Below, piece after piece: positions 8,583 to 18,935 of a stretch of 64,000 nt of DNA (positions are counted from its first letter, which is position 1; each line of letters opens with the position of its first letter). This DNA is from Nocardioides marmotae (GTDB lineage: Bacteria > Actinomycetota > Actinomycetes > Propionibacteriales > Nocardioidaceae): the NCBI RefSeq assembly GCF_013177455.1, contig NZ_CP053660.1, forward strand, positions 62,001-126,000, in the 5' to 3' direction. The translations under genes and the position numbers were made by a program. The notes beneath the pieces are model-generated. The model saw only the letters and a list, made by a program, of their open reading frames with translations, searched no databases and was not told the DNA's origin.

Positions 8583-8640
8583 TAGTCCGACACAGGAGCG
8601 CCCTTGCGGGGCCAGGAAAGGGCGCAGGTGTGGCGGACTA
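8583..8640. repeat. 58-bp imperfect palindrome upstream of recQ
   Basis: Arms TAGTCCG/CGGACTA, then CACA/TGTG after one mismatch, then an inner perfect GCGCCCTT/AAGGGCGC, with a 12-nt loop. It lies between divergent genes about 90 bp before recQ, so it is not in a terminator position. It could be an operator, a cruciform or a degraded mobile repeat. Confidence 0.55.
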
Positions 8641-8731
8641 TCCCCCGCCGGTGTGTCCGCGCCCGCTCCGCCGGGCCGGAGCTGTGGAGGGGGACCGCGG
8701 AGCGTCCGTGGCCGCTGGTAGACAGGTCGGC

Positions 8732-10849
8732 ATGACCAGCCCCGCCGCCGCCCCGTCCCCGAGCAGCGCGACCGACGTCCGCGAGCAGGCCGAGGCGCAC
8801 CTGCGCGCCCTGGTCGGCAGGGACGACGCCGTCCTGCGCGAGGACCAGTGGTCGGCCATCGAGGCGCTCGCGGTCGACCGCCGCCGCGCGCTGGTCGTGC
8901 AGCGCACCGGTTGGGGCAAGTCGGCGGTCTACTTCGTGGCCACCCTGCTGCTGCGCGGCCAGGGCGCCGGGCCGACCGTGATCGTCTCCCCGCTGCTGGC
9001 GCTCATGCGCAACCAGATCGCCGCCGCCGAGCGCGCCGGCATCCGCGCGGTGACGATCAACTCCACCAACATCGAGGACTGGGAGCCGACGCACCAGGCG
9101 ATCCGCGACGGCGAGGTCGACGTCCTGCTGGTCAGCCCCGAGCGCCTGAACAACCCCGGCTTCCGCGACGAGGTGCTGCCGAAGCTGGCCGCCACCTGCG
9201 GGCTCCTCGTGGTCGACGAGGCGCACTGCATCTCCGACTGGGGCCACGACTTCCGGCCCGACTACCGCCGGATCCGCACGCTGCTGGCCGAGCTGCCCGA
9301 CGGGATCCCGGTCCTCGCGACCACCGCGACCGCCAACGAGCGGGTGACCGCCGACGTCGCCGAGCAGCTCGGCCCGCTGGGCCAGCAGGTGCTGGTGCTG
9401 CGCGGGTCGCTGGACCGCGAGTCGCTGCGGCTGGGGGTGGTGCGGCTGCGGACGGCCGAGCAGCGGCTGGCCTGGCTGGCCGACCACCTCGCCGAGCAGC
9501 CTGGGTCGGGCATCGTCTACTGCCTCACCGTCGCCGCGACCCAGGAGATCGCGGACTACCTGCGTTCGCGGGGCCACGACGTGGCGGCGTACTCCGGGCA
9601 GACCGACACCACCGAGCGGCAGGCCCTCGAGCAGGACCTCGCTGCGGGCCGGGTCAAGGCCCTGGTGGCGACCAGCGCGCTCGGGATGGGCTTCGACGCG
9701 ACGCTCGGCTTCGTGGTCAACATGGGCGCCCCGGCCTCACCGGTGGCCTACTACCAACAGGTCGGCCGCGCCGGCCGCGGCACCGACGAGGCGGTCGTCG
9801 TGCTGCTGCCGGCCACCGAGGACCGCGACATCTGGAACTACTTCGCCTCGCTGGCCTTCCCGCGCGAGGAGCTGGTCCGCCAGACCCTCGACGCGCTCGC
9901 CGCGGAGGGCCGGCCGATGAGCACGGCGGCGCTGGAGACCCGGGTCGAGCTGACCCGGACCCGCCTGGAGACGATGCTCAAGGTGCTCGACGTCGACGGC
10001 GCCGTACGCCGCGTGCGCGGCGGGTGGGAGTCGACCGGGCAGGAGTGGAGCTACGACGCGGAGCGCTACCGCCGGGTGAGCGAGGCCCGCGAGCGCGAGC
10101 AGCAGGCGATGCTCGACTACATCGCCACCGACCGGTGCCGGATGCGGTTCCTGCGCGACCAGCTCGACGACCCCGAGGCCGCCGACTGCGGCCGCTGCGA
10201 CAACTGCGGCGGGCTGGACCTGTCCACCGAGGTCTCCGCGGCCGCGCTGGAGGAGGCCGGCGCCCGCCTCTCCCGCCCCGGCGTGGTCGTCGAGCCGCGC
10301 AAGATGTGGCCGACCGCGCTGGCCAACCTCGGGATCGACCTCAAGGGCAAGATCAAGGACGGCGCCTCGGAGGGGCGCGCGGTCGCCCGGCTGACCGACC
10401 TCGGGCACGGCCAGGCGCTGCGGGAGCTCTTCGCCCCCGGCACGCCCGACGGGCCGGTGCCGGTGCCGCTCGTCCGCGCGGTCGTCGAGGTGCTCGAGGA
10501 GTGGCGCCCGCAGGTCGACGCGATCGTCGTCGTCGAGTCCGCCACCCGCCCCACGCTGACCAGCGACCTCGCCTCCGGCCTGTCGCGCTACCTGAAGGTG
10601 CCGGTCGTCGGCACCTGGGCGGTCGTCGACCCCGACGTCGCCCCCGGCCAGGGCGCGATGAACTCCGCGCAGCGGGTCGCGGCCGTCGGTCGCCGCTCGG
10701 CCCTGCACGCCGACGTGCCCGAGGGGGCGCGGGTGCTGCTCGTGGACGACCGCTCCGACACCGGTTGGAGCCTCACCCTCGCCGCCCGTGCGCTGCGCCG
10801 GGCCGGGGCCGCCGAGGTGCTGCCGCTCGTCCTGGCCGTCACCGGCTGA
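8732..10849 (+). CDS. recQ: RecQ-type ATP-dependent DNA helicase with C-terminal phosphoribosyltransferase-like domain
   Basis: 705 aa. Helicase motifs in order: QRTGWGKSAVY (Walker A, about 57-67), VVDEAHCISDWGHDF (DEAH box plus the RecQ aromatic loop, about 158-172), TTATAN, and the second RecA domain with ATSALGMGFD and QQVGRAGRG. The RecQ zinc region has CRMRFLRDQL followed by CGRCDNCGG (about 487-491), then a winged-helix-like part. The last 130 residues do not look like an HRDC domain: VLLVDDRSDTGWSLT resembles a PRPP-binding loop of type I phosphoribosyltransferases. It unwinds DNA 3'-5' in repair and recombination. TAGACA (8719-8724) is 7 nt before the ATG. Upstream in-frame extension was rejected. 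Confidence 0.9.
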   Translation: MTSPAAAPSPSSATDVREQAEAHLRALVGRDDAVLREDQWSAIEALAVDRRRALVVQRTGWGKSAVYFVATLLLRGQGAGPTVIVSPLLALMRNQIAAAERAGIRAVTINSTNIEDWEPTHQAIRDGEVDVLLVSPERLNNPGFRDEVLPKLAATCGLLVVDEAHCISDWGHDFRPDYRRIRTLLAELPDGIPVLATTATANERVTADVAEQLGPLGQQVLVLRGSLDRESLRLGVVRLRTAEQRLAWLADHLAEQPGSGIVYCLTVAATQEIADYLRSRGHDVAAYSGQTDTTERQALEQDLAAGRVKALVATSALGMGFDATLGFVVNMGAPASPVAYYQQVGRAGRGTDEAVVVLLPATEDRDIWNYFASLAFPREELVRQTLDALAAEGRPMSTAALETRVELTRTRLETMLKVLDVDGAVRRVRGGWESTGQEWSYDAERYRRVSEAREREQQAMLDYIATDRCRMRFLRDQLDDPEAADCGRCDNCGGLDLSTEVSAAALEEAGARLSRPGVVVEPRKMWPTALANLGIDLKGKIKDGASEGRAVARLTDLGHGQALRELFAPGTPDGPVPVPLVRAVVEVLEEWRPQVDAIVVVESATRPTLTSDLASGLSRYLKVPVVGTWAVVDPDVAPGQGAMNSAQRVAAVGRRSALHADVPEGARVLLVDDRSDTGWSLTLAARALRRAGAAEVLPLVLAVTG

Positions 10850-10869
10850 GCGGCGCGGCCCCCGAAACG

Positions 10870-10917
10870 CCTCGTGCTGCCCACCGTGCGCCGGAGCGCA
10901 CGCTGAGCAGCACGAGG
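10870..10917. terminator. Bidirectional hairpin between recQ and the DHA2 exporter gene
   Basis: A perfect 11-bp outer stem CCTCGTGCTGC/GCAGCACGAGG encloses GTGCGC/GCGCAC. It lies between convergent genes, 20 bp after the recQ stop, so shared termination is likely. Confidence 0.75.
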
Positions 10918-10951
10918 GCTGGCGCGGGTGGTGCGGGTGAAGAGTCGGGCG

Positions 10952-12529
10952 TCAGTGCCCCATGAGGGCGGTCTGGTCGACCGGCTCGGCGGGGGGCTTG
11001 CGCGGCAGGAAGAACGCCGGCACGAGCACGACGGCCACCATGGCCGCCGCGATCCAGAAGGTGCCGCTGAAGACGCCGGCGAGGTCGTCTGTGAGGTCAC
11101 GGAGGATCGTGGGCAGCTGCTCGGCGGGGATGCCGGTCTGCTCGAGGAACGCGCGGAGCTGCGACTCGTCCTCGATCTCGCCCAGGGCCAGGGCGGTCGG
11201 GTCGGCCTCGTTCTTGACCCCGTTGGTGAGCAGCACCGAGAAGATCGCGGTGCCGATCGAGGCGGCGACCTGCTGGACGATGTTGAGCAGCGTGGAGCCG
11301 CGGGCGACGGTGTGGCCGCGGAGGGTCTGCAGTGCCGCGGTCATGATCGGCATCATCGTGGCGCCCATGCCCAGGCCCATGACGAAGAGCGCGCCCGTCA
11401 GGAAGTAGTACGACGTCTCTGCGTCGAGCGTGGCGAACATCCCCATGCCGACGGTGATGACCGCGACGCCGACCAGGACGATCTTGCCGGGGCCGATCCG
11501 GTCGGTGAGCACGCCGGCCAGCGGCATCACCAGCATGGCGCCGAGACCCTGCGGGGCGAGCAGCAGGCCGGCGTCGAGGGCGCCCTCGCCGCGGACCTGC
11601 TGGAAGTACAGCGGGAAGAGCAGGCTGGCGCCGAAGAAGGCCATCGCGAAGAGCGCCATCGCGATCACCGCGATGGTGAGCGTGAAGTTCTGGAAGAGCC
11701 GCAGGTCGACCAGCGGGTGGGCGTTGCGGCGGGACAGGGCCCACGGGACGAAGGCGGCGATCAGCAGCAGGCCGATGATGGCCGGGACGAGCACCTCGGC
11801 GTCGAGGATCGTGCCGGTCTCCGGGATGGTCGAGACGCCGTACAGGAACGCGGCCAGACCGGGGGAGAGCAGCACCATGCCGAGCCAGTCGAAGGTCTCC
11901 GACGGCTCCACGTCGTCCTTGGGCAGCACGATCGCCGCGTAGACGATGGTCGCCACACCGATCGGGACGTTGATCAGGAAGATCCAGTGCCAGCTGGCGT
12001 TGTCGATCAGTGCGCCACCGAGGATGGGGCCGAAGATCGGGCCGAGCAGCATGGGCACACCCATGACGGCCATGACCCGGCCGAGCCGCTCCGGGCCGGC
12101 GGCGCGGGTCAGGATCGTCATGCCGAGCGGGACGAGCATGCCGCCGCCGAGGCCCTGGACCACCCGGAACGCGACCAGCATCTCCAGCGACGTCGCCGCG
12201 GCGCAGAGCGCCGAGCCGGCCGAGAAGAGCACGATCGCGATCAGGTAGAGCCGCTTGGTGCCGAACCGGTCCGAGGCCCAGCCGGTCAGCGGGATCACGC
12301 TGGCCAGGGCCAGGGTGTAGGCCGTCATCGTCCAGGCGACCTGGGCGGTCGTGGCGTCGAACTCGCGCTGGAAGGTCTCCAGCGCGACCGAGACGACGGT
12401 GATGTCGAGGATCGACATGATCGCGCCGAGGACGACGACGCCGGCGATCACGAGGACGTGGCGGTCGAGCTTGTCCGAGGCGGGGGCGCCGGGGCTCCCG
12501 GGCGGGGTGCTGGAGAGGTCTGTGCTCAC
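10952..12529 (-). CDS. DHA2 (EmrB/QacA) family MFS drug exporter
   Basis: 525 aa, typical 14-helix DHA2 length. Recognisable are ILDITVVSVAL in helix 1, GWASDRFGTKRLYL (loop 2-3 motif), RVVQGLGGGMLVPLG, and the motif-C-like GPIFGPILGG in helix 5, which marks drug:H+ antiporters. It should export hydrophobic or cationic compounds across the cytoplasmic membrane. GTG at 12529 has TAGCCT (12536-12541) 6 nt upstream, so it is probably leaderless. No regulator gene is adjacent; the substrate is unknown. Confidence 0.92.
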   Translation of the reverse strand: MSTDLSSTPPGSPGAPASDKLDRHVLVIAGVVVLGAIMSILDITVVSVALETFQREFDATTAQVAWTMTAYTLALASVIPLTGWASDRFGTKRLYLIAIVLFSAGSALCAAATSLEMLVAFRVVQGLGGGMLVPLGMTILTRAAGPERLGRVMAVMGVPMLLGPIFGPILGGALIDNASWHWIFLINVPIGVATIVYAAIVLPKDDVEPSETFDWLGMVLLSPGLAAFLYGVSTIPETGTILDAEVLVPAIIGLLLIAAFVPWALSRRNAHPLVDLRLFQNFTLTIAVIAMALFAMAFFGASLLFPLYFQQVRGEGALDAGLLLAPQGLGAMLVMPLAGVLTDRIGPGKIVLVGVAVITVGMGMFATLDAETSYYFLTGALFVMGLGMGATMMPIMTAALQTLRGHTVARGSTLLNIVQQVAASIGTAIFSVLLTNGVKNEADPTALALGEIEDESQLRAFLEQTGIPAEQLPTILRDLTDDLAGVFSGTFWIAAAMVAVVLVPAFFLPRKPPAEPVDQTALMGH

Positions 12530-12614
12530 CGCAGGAGGCTAGTGCGATTCCTTTACCCGGTCATCGGGCGGCGAAGTGGGCTTGGTCACCGTCGCGGCCC
12601 TGCGGGGCGGGGCC

Positions 12615-13115
12615 TCAGGCGCGGCCGCTGGAGGCGAGCGCGCGGACGGCGTCGCGCAGCCGCGGGTCGTCGGGCTCGACGCGCGGGCGGAACCGCCCGA
12701 CGACGGTGCCGTCGGCGGCGATGAGGAACTTCTCGAAGTTCCACTGCACGTCGCCGGCCTCGCCCTCCTCGTCGGGGGTGCGCACCAGCTCCTCGTAGAT
12801 CGGGTGCCGGCCCTCGCCGTTGACCTCGATCTTCTCGGTCATCGGGAACGTCACGCCGTACGTCGCGGAGCAGAACTCCGCGATCTCCTCCGACGTGCCC
12901 GGCTCCTGGCCCAGGAACTGGTTGCAGGGCAGCCCGACGACGGTGAACCCGGAGCCGGCCAGCTCCTCCTGGAGCGCCTCGAGGCCGGCGTACTGCGGGG
13001 TCAGCCCGCACTTGCTCGCCACGTTGACGAGCAGCGCCGGCCCGCCGCCGGTGATCTCGCCGAGGGTGGTCGGCGTGCCGTCGAGACGGTTGATCGGCTG
13101 GTCGAGGATGCTCAT
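12615..13115 (-). CDS. Glutathione peroxidase family (thioredoxin-dependent thiol peroxidase)
   Basis: 166 aa. The peroxidatic residue is Cys in ASKCGLTPQY (about residue 35), with LPCNQFLGQEPG (Gln and the second Cys region) and WNFEKFL (Trp/Asn) completing the catalytic tetrad. Actinobacteria usually lack glutathione, so the electron donor is likely thioredoxin or a mycothiol-linked system; the enzyme would reduce H2O2 and lipid hydroperoxides in the cytoplasm. ATG 13115 has TACGGT (plus 13122-13127) 6 nt upstream. It is divergent from the SNF2 helicase gene by 48 bp, which has the same -10 sequence. Confidence 0.93.
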   Translation of the reverse strand: MSILDQPINRLDGTPTTLGEITGGGPALLVNVASKCGLTPQYAGLEALQEELAGSGFTVVGLPCNQFLGQEPGTSEEIAEFCSATYGVTFPMTEKIEVNGEGRHPIYEELVRTPDEEGEAGDVQWNFEKFLIAADGTVVGRFRPRVEPDDPRLRDAVRALASSGRA

Positions 13116-13163
13116 GGGGCGACCGTACCGGGGGTGTCGGCGAGACCGGTTACGGTCTCCGGA

Positions 13164-16004
<2,841 letters not shown>

Positions 16005-16005
16005 G

Positions 16006-16689
16006 GTGGCCGGCCCGACCCGGGTGGTGCACCCGCGCGTCCCCCCGCGGCGCGGCGGCGGGCGGGCGGCGAGCTGGTGGGCGCGGGCCTGGTCGCGGGC
16101 GGTCGAGGAGGCGGCGTACGACGAGGCGGACCTGGTCGCCGCCCGGCGGCTGGCCCGCTCGGGCCGGGTCGGCGGGATCATCGTCGACGTCGGGACGTTC
16201 GTCGCGGCCGTCGAGGACGACGGAGGGCTGTGGACGACCTCCGGCACCGTGCCGGTGCTGGACGAGGGGGCCCGCGAGGCGTTCGTCGAGACCGTCGCCG
16301 CCGAGGCCGGCCGGGTCGCGGCGCTGTTGGCCGGGGACCTGCCGCACGCCCTGGTCGAGCAGGCCGAGGACGTCGGGGTGGAGCTGCTGCCCTACGGCGG
16401 GGAGCTCGGCGCGACCTGCACCTGCGAGGGCTGGACCGACCCGTGCGTGCACGCCCTCGGGGTGCTCACCCAGCTCGGGTGGCTGCTCGAGGCCGACCCG
16501 TTCGTGCTGCTCCACCTGCGGGGACTGCCGCGCGAGGAGCTGCTCGCCCGGCTGCACGCCCGCTCCGGCCCGGCGAGCGCGGACGAGCCGACCGCGACCG
16601 ACGAGGACACGGCGTACGACGCCGCGCTGCGCGCCGCCCGGGCGCTCGACCTGCTCGCCCAGGGCCACACGGTCGACCACCTGCTCTGA
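16006..16689 (+). CDS. SWIM zinc-finger domain protein
   Basis: 227 aa. The SWIM motif CxCx(n)CxH appears as CTCEGWTDPCVHALGVL near residues 139-155. The N-terminus is Arg/Gly-rich with WWARAWSRAVE, typical of actinobacterial SWIM proteins encoded beside SNF2 helicases. The zinc finger may bind DNA or protein and help recruit the helicase; this is inference from the pairing. The GTG start is one base after the helicase stop, so translational coupling is expected. A convergent hairpin follows at 16714-16731. Confidence 0.88.
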   Translation: MAGPTRVVHPRVPPRRGGGRAASWWARAWSRAVEEAAYDEADLVAARRLARSGRVGGIIVDVGTFVAAVEDDGGLWTTSGTVPVLDEGAREAFVETVAAEAGRVAALLAGDLPHALVEQAEDVGVELLPYGGELGATCTCEGWTDPCVHALGVLTQLGWLLEADPFVLLHLRGLPREELLARLHARSGPASADEPTATDEDTAYDAALRAARALDLLAQGHTVDHLL

Positions 16690-16713
16690 GCGGCCGGACG
16701 GGACCCCGGTCCG

Positions 16714-16731
16714 GAGCCCCCTCAGGGGCTC
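16714..16731. terminator. Hairpin between SWIM gene and convergent exported-protein gene
   Basis: GAGCCCC-CTCA-GGGGCTC, a 7-bp perfect stem with 4-nt loop, lies 25 bp after the SWIM stop and a few bases from the convergent stop at 16734. Confidence 0.6.
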
Positions 16732-16733
16732 GG

Positions 16734-17429
16734 TCAGAAGTCGTAGCCGCCGCAGGCCCGGTCGCGCAGGGCGCGCCACGAGGGCTCCTCGACGGGGCCG
16801 GGCGCGATGTCGTTGAAGGCCTGGAGCGGCGCCATCCGGGCGGCGGTCGCCTCGTCGTAGCGGCCGGTGACGCGCTCCTCGGGGAAGCGCACGGGGTCGA
16901 GGTCGACGAGCATCCCCTGGAGCGCCCGGACCCAGATGCCGAGCTCGGGGTCGACGGGCATCCCGAGGTGGAGGTCGGGCATCGCGGTGGTCGGCAGCAC
17001 GCACACGCAGCGGACCAGGTCGGTGGTGCCGTCGGTCAGCACCGTGACGCCGTCGCCCTTGTGGTCGAGGGTCATCCGCTCCGCGCAGGGCTCGGCGAGG
17101 TCGTCGTAGGGGCCGAGGTAGGCCGCCCACGTCGGCACCGGGTGGTCCTCGTTGGCGCTCCAGCGGGTGGCGCAGGAGTCGCGGGTGCGCAGGTACCGGA
17201 CCCGGTCGCCGTGGTCGGCCACCGCTCCGCGCAGCGCGGCCGGGGTGTCGCCGACGGCCACGACGAGCGCGGCCTGGCCGGTGCAGCCGAGGTCGGCCCG
17301 CTCGACCCCCAGCCGCAGCGGGTCCGCGGCCTCCGGCTCGGGCGCCGGGCGGTCCACCAGCGCGGCGGTCACCCCGCCGCCGGCCCCGAGGACCGCGGCC
17401 AGCACCAGGACCACGAGCCGGCTGCGCAC
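16734..17429 (-). CDS. Exported protein with C-terminal peptidoglycan-binding-like domain
   Basis: 231 aa. The N-terminus MRSRLVVLVLAAVLGAGGG is a signal peptide or signal anchor. The last 70 residues fit the PG_binding_1 pattern (IWVRALQGMLVDL, then TGRYDEATAARMAPLQ, then PSWRALRDRACGG). The central part has several Cys (CTG, DSCATRW, CAERM, CVCV) that could form disulfides outside the cell. Function is unknown; binding to the wall is inferred from the domain. GTG/ATG choice: the start at 17429 has TAGTCT (plus 17436-17441) 6 nt upstream, supporting it. Confidence 0.7.
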   Translation of the reverse strand: MRSRLVVLVLAAVLGAGGGVTAALVDRPAPEPEAADPLRLGVERADLGCTGQAALVVAVGDTPAALRGAVADHGDRVRYLRTRDSCATRWSANEDHPVPTWAAYLGPYDDLAEPCAERMTLDHKGDGVTVLTDGTTDLVRCVCVLPTTAMPDLHLGMPVDPELGIWVRALQGMLVDLDPVRFPEERVTGRYDEATAARMAPLQAFNDIAPGPVEEPSWRALRDRACGGYDF

Positions 17430-17509
17430 CCGTCGAGACTAGGCCGCGCGCGCGGCGGCGTCGCGCGGATCACCGGCGCGGGGGCGCCCGCGTCACTACG
17501 GTGACGGGC

Positions 17510-18205
17510 GTGACCACGACCCTCGCGCCCGCACCGGCCGGGGCCTCGCGCGCGGGCCTGGCCCCGCTCGTCGCCGTCCACGCCGGCCTCTTCGCGGGCG
17601 GGGCGGTCGCGCTCTCGCTGGACGCGCCGGCCCAGGGCTGGGGCGTGCTGCTGGTCGTGGTCGGGTACGTCGTCGCGCTGGCCGCGGTGTGCCGCGCGAC
17701 CGGCCGCGCGGACCTGCTCGCGCTGACCGGGTTCCTGGCGCTGGTCTCGCTCTTCCAGCTGCTCCCCGACTGGGTCCTCGCCGACCTGGTCGGCACCCTG
17801 CGCTTCCCCGACACCGGCGGCCCGCGGGTCGACGACGTCATCCCGCTGGCGATGGCCGCGATGTGGGTCGCGCCGCTGTTCCTCGCCGTCGCGCTGGCGG
17901 GTGGCCGCCCCGGGCGGGCCGCGCTGCTGGCGGGGCTGGTCTTCCTCGGCGCCGAGGTGCTCGCCCCCTCCCTCGGGCTCTGGGAGCCGGCCGGGGAGAC
18001 CCACCGCGTGCTCGGCGTCGCGCTCTACGTCCTGCCCGCCGAGGTCGCCCTCGGCTGGGCGACGGCCACCGCCTTCGCCGCGGTCCGCGGGCGCCCGCTC
18101 CCGGCCCGGGTCGCCGCGGCCCTGGCGGTCGCCACGTTCTACCTGGGCGCGCTGGTGCTGTGCCACTTCCTCATCGACGTCGCCGGCTGGCGGCTCGTGG
18201 CCTGA
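17510..18205 (+). CDS. Multi-pass membrane protein of unknown function
   Basis: 231 aa with about six or seven hydrophobic helices and short loops; it ends in CHFLIDVAGWRLVA. I do not recognise a catalytic motif; charged residues within helices include DWVLADLVG and a conserved-looking LGLWEPAGETHR loop. The start is taken at GTG 17510 because TACGGT (17497-17502) is 7 nt upstream, whereas GTG 17501 would overlap the -10. It is divergent from the exported PG-binding gene by 80 bp and convergent with the TetR gene, stop to stop in 23 bp. Confidence 0.7.
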   Translation: MTTTLAPAPAGASRAGLAPLVAVHAGLFAGGAVALSLDAPAQGWGVLLVVVGYVVALAAVCRATGRADLLALTGFLALVSLFQLLPDWVLADLVGTLRFPDTGGPRVDDVIPLAMAAMWVAPLFLAVALAGGRPGRAALLAGLVFLGAEVLAPSLGLWEPAGETHRVLGVALYVLPAEVALGWATATAFAAVRGRPLPARVAAALAVATFYLGALVLCHFLIDVAGWRLVA

Positions 18206-18228
18206 CCCGCGGGTTCAGTGCGGCCGGG

Positions 18229-18783
18229 TCAGTGCGGGCGCACGCCGAGGGCGGCCAGCGCCATCTCGGCGAGCAGCGCGTGCATCGGCTCGTCGGGCAG
18301 GAGCCCGCTGTGCGGGGTGGAGTTGAGCAGGCCGAACGTCGCGTGCGCCATCGCCCGCGCGCGGTCGAGCGCCAGCCCCTCGTGCACCGACCGGAGCTGC
18401 TCGGCCCACAGGTCGACGTACTCACGCTGCAGGGAGCGGACCTGCTCCCGCGCGGTCGCCGGCAACGACTCCCAGTCGCGGTCCTGCACCACGATCAGCG
18501 CCCGCTGGCCCAGCGCGAAGGAGACGTGCCAGTCCACCAGCGCCGCGAGCGCGGCCGCCGCGTCCGGCGCCTCCTCGACCCGCCGCCGGCCGACCGTGAG
18601 CAGCTCCTCGCTGATCGAGACCAGCATCTCGGCCAGCATCGCGTCCTTGGACGGGAAGTGCTTGTAGAGCGCCGGCCCGCTGATCCCGCACGCCGCCCCC
18701 AGGTCGGCCACGGACACCCCGTGGAAGCCCCGCGCCGCGAACAGCTCGGCCGCGGTCGCCAGGATCTGGGTTCTCCGGCTCAC
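18229..18783 (-). CDS. TetR/AcrR family repressor, probable regulator of the carboxylase operon
   Basis: 184 aa. The N-terminal helix-turn-helix spans about 5-50 (ILATAAELFAARG, then SVADLGAACGISGPALYKHF). The remainder is the helical ligand-binding domain, plausibly for an acyl-CoA. The GTG start at 18783 has TAACCT (plus 18790-18795) 6 nt upstream, so the mRNA is leaderless. An 18-bp palindrome covering this -10 is nearly identical to one covering the -10 of the accD1 gene at 21485. From this I infer autoregulation and control of the carboxylase/HMG-CoA lyase operon, as for TetR regulators of branched-chain catabolism in mycobacteria. Confidence 0.9.
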   Translation of the reverse strand: MSRRTQILATAAELFAARGFHGVSVADLGAACGISGPALYKHFPSKDAMLAEMLVSISEELLTVGRRRVEEAPDAAAALAALVDWHVSFALGQRALIVVQDRDWESLPATAREQVRSLQREYVDLWAEQLRSVHEGLALDRARAMAHATFGLLNSTPHSGLLPDEPMHALLAEMALAALGVRPH

Positions 18784-18790
18784 CCCCGCA

Positions 18791-18808
18791 GGTTAGCGGT
18801 CGTTAACC
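18791..18808. promoter_or_regulatory. TetR operator at its own promoter
   Basis: GGTTAGCGGTCGTTAACC on the plus strand; its reverse complement differs at only one position from the 18-bp site at 21460-21477, and the identity extends to the flanking bases (CCGG one side, TG other side). It overlaps the -10 hexamer of the TetR gene, so binding would block initiation. Confidence 0.8.
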
Positions 18809-18834
18809 GGGGCGGGTCGGGGCGTGGGGGTCGC

Positions 18835-18914
18835 GTCCCACCTTTAGGTGGGACGCACCCGCTTCCGGGTCAAAATATTGGCCCAGAAGCGGTCAAATCC
18901 CACCTAAAGGTGGT
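18835..18914. repeat. 80-bp compound palindrome containing two CCACCT-AGGTGG palindromes
   Basis: Left end GTCCCACCT-TT-AGGTGGGAC is itself a palindrome; the right end repeats it inverted (16-bp match, 18838-18853 against 18898-18913). Inside are further arms CCGCTTC/GAAGCGG, GGG/CCC and CAA/TTG around an AT-rich centre. It lies between the metX stop and the TetR promoter, both on the minus strand. It could terminate TetR-unrelated readthrough or be a mobile palindromic repeat. Confidence 0.75.
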
Positions 18915-18935
18915 ACGCGCGCCCCCTCCGCACCC

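Larger units (their letters stand above)
8339..8731. other. 393-bp non-coding stretch between MFS and recQ
   Basis: This divergent intergenic region holds the MFS leader, an AT-richer patch at 8395-8430 that is the likely MFS promoter/operator, a 10-bp tandem repeat block (8511-8577) and a 58-bp imperfect palindrome (8583-8640). An open frame in phase with recQ runs through it from GTG 8420, but its low-complexity translation looks non-coding. No tRNA or recognisable RNA was found. Confidence 0.6.

Noticed and set aside
8420-8731. N-terminal extension of RecQ from GTG 8420
   Set aside because: The in-frame sequence runs through tandem repeats and a palindrome and translates to low-complexity residues; the ATG at 8732 starts normal RecQ sequence with a -10 at 8719.
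17501-17510. GTG 17501 as start of the membrane protein
   Set aside because: It overlaps the TACGGT -10 (17497-17502); GTG 17510 has the 7-nt spacing seen at other leaderless starts.
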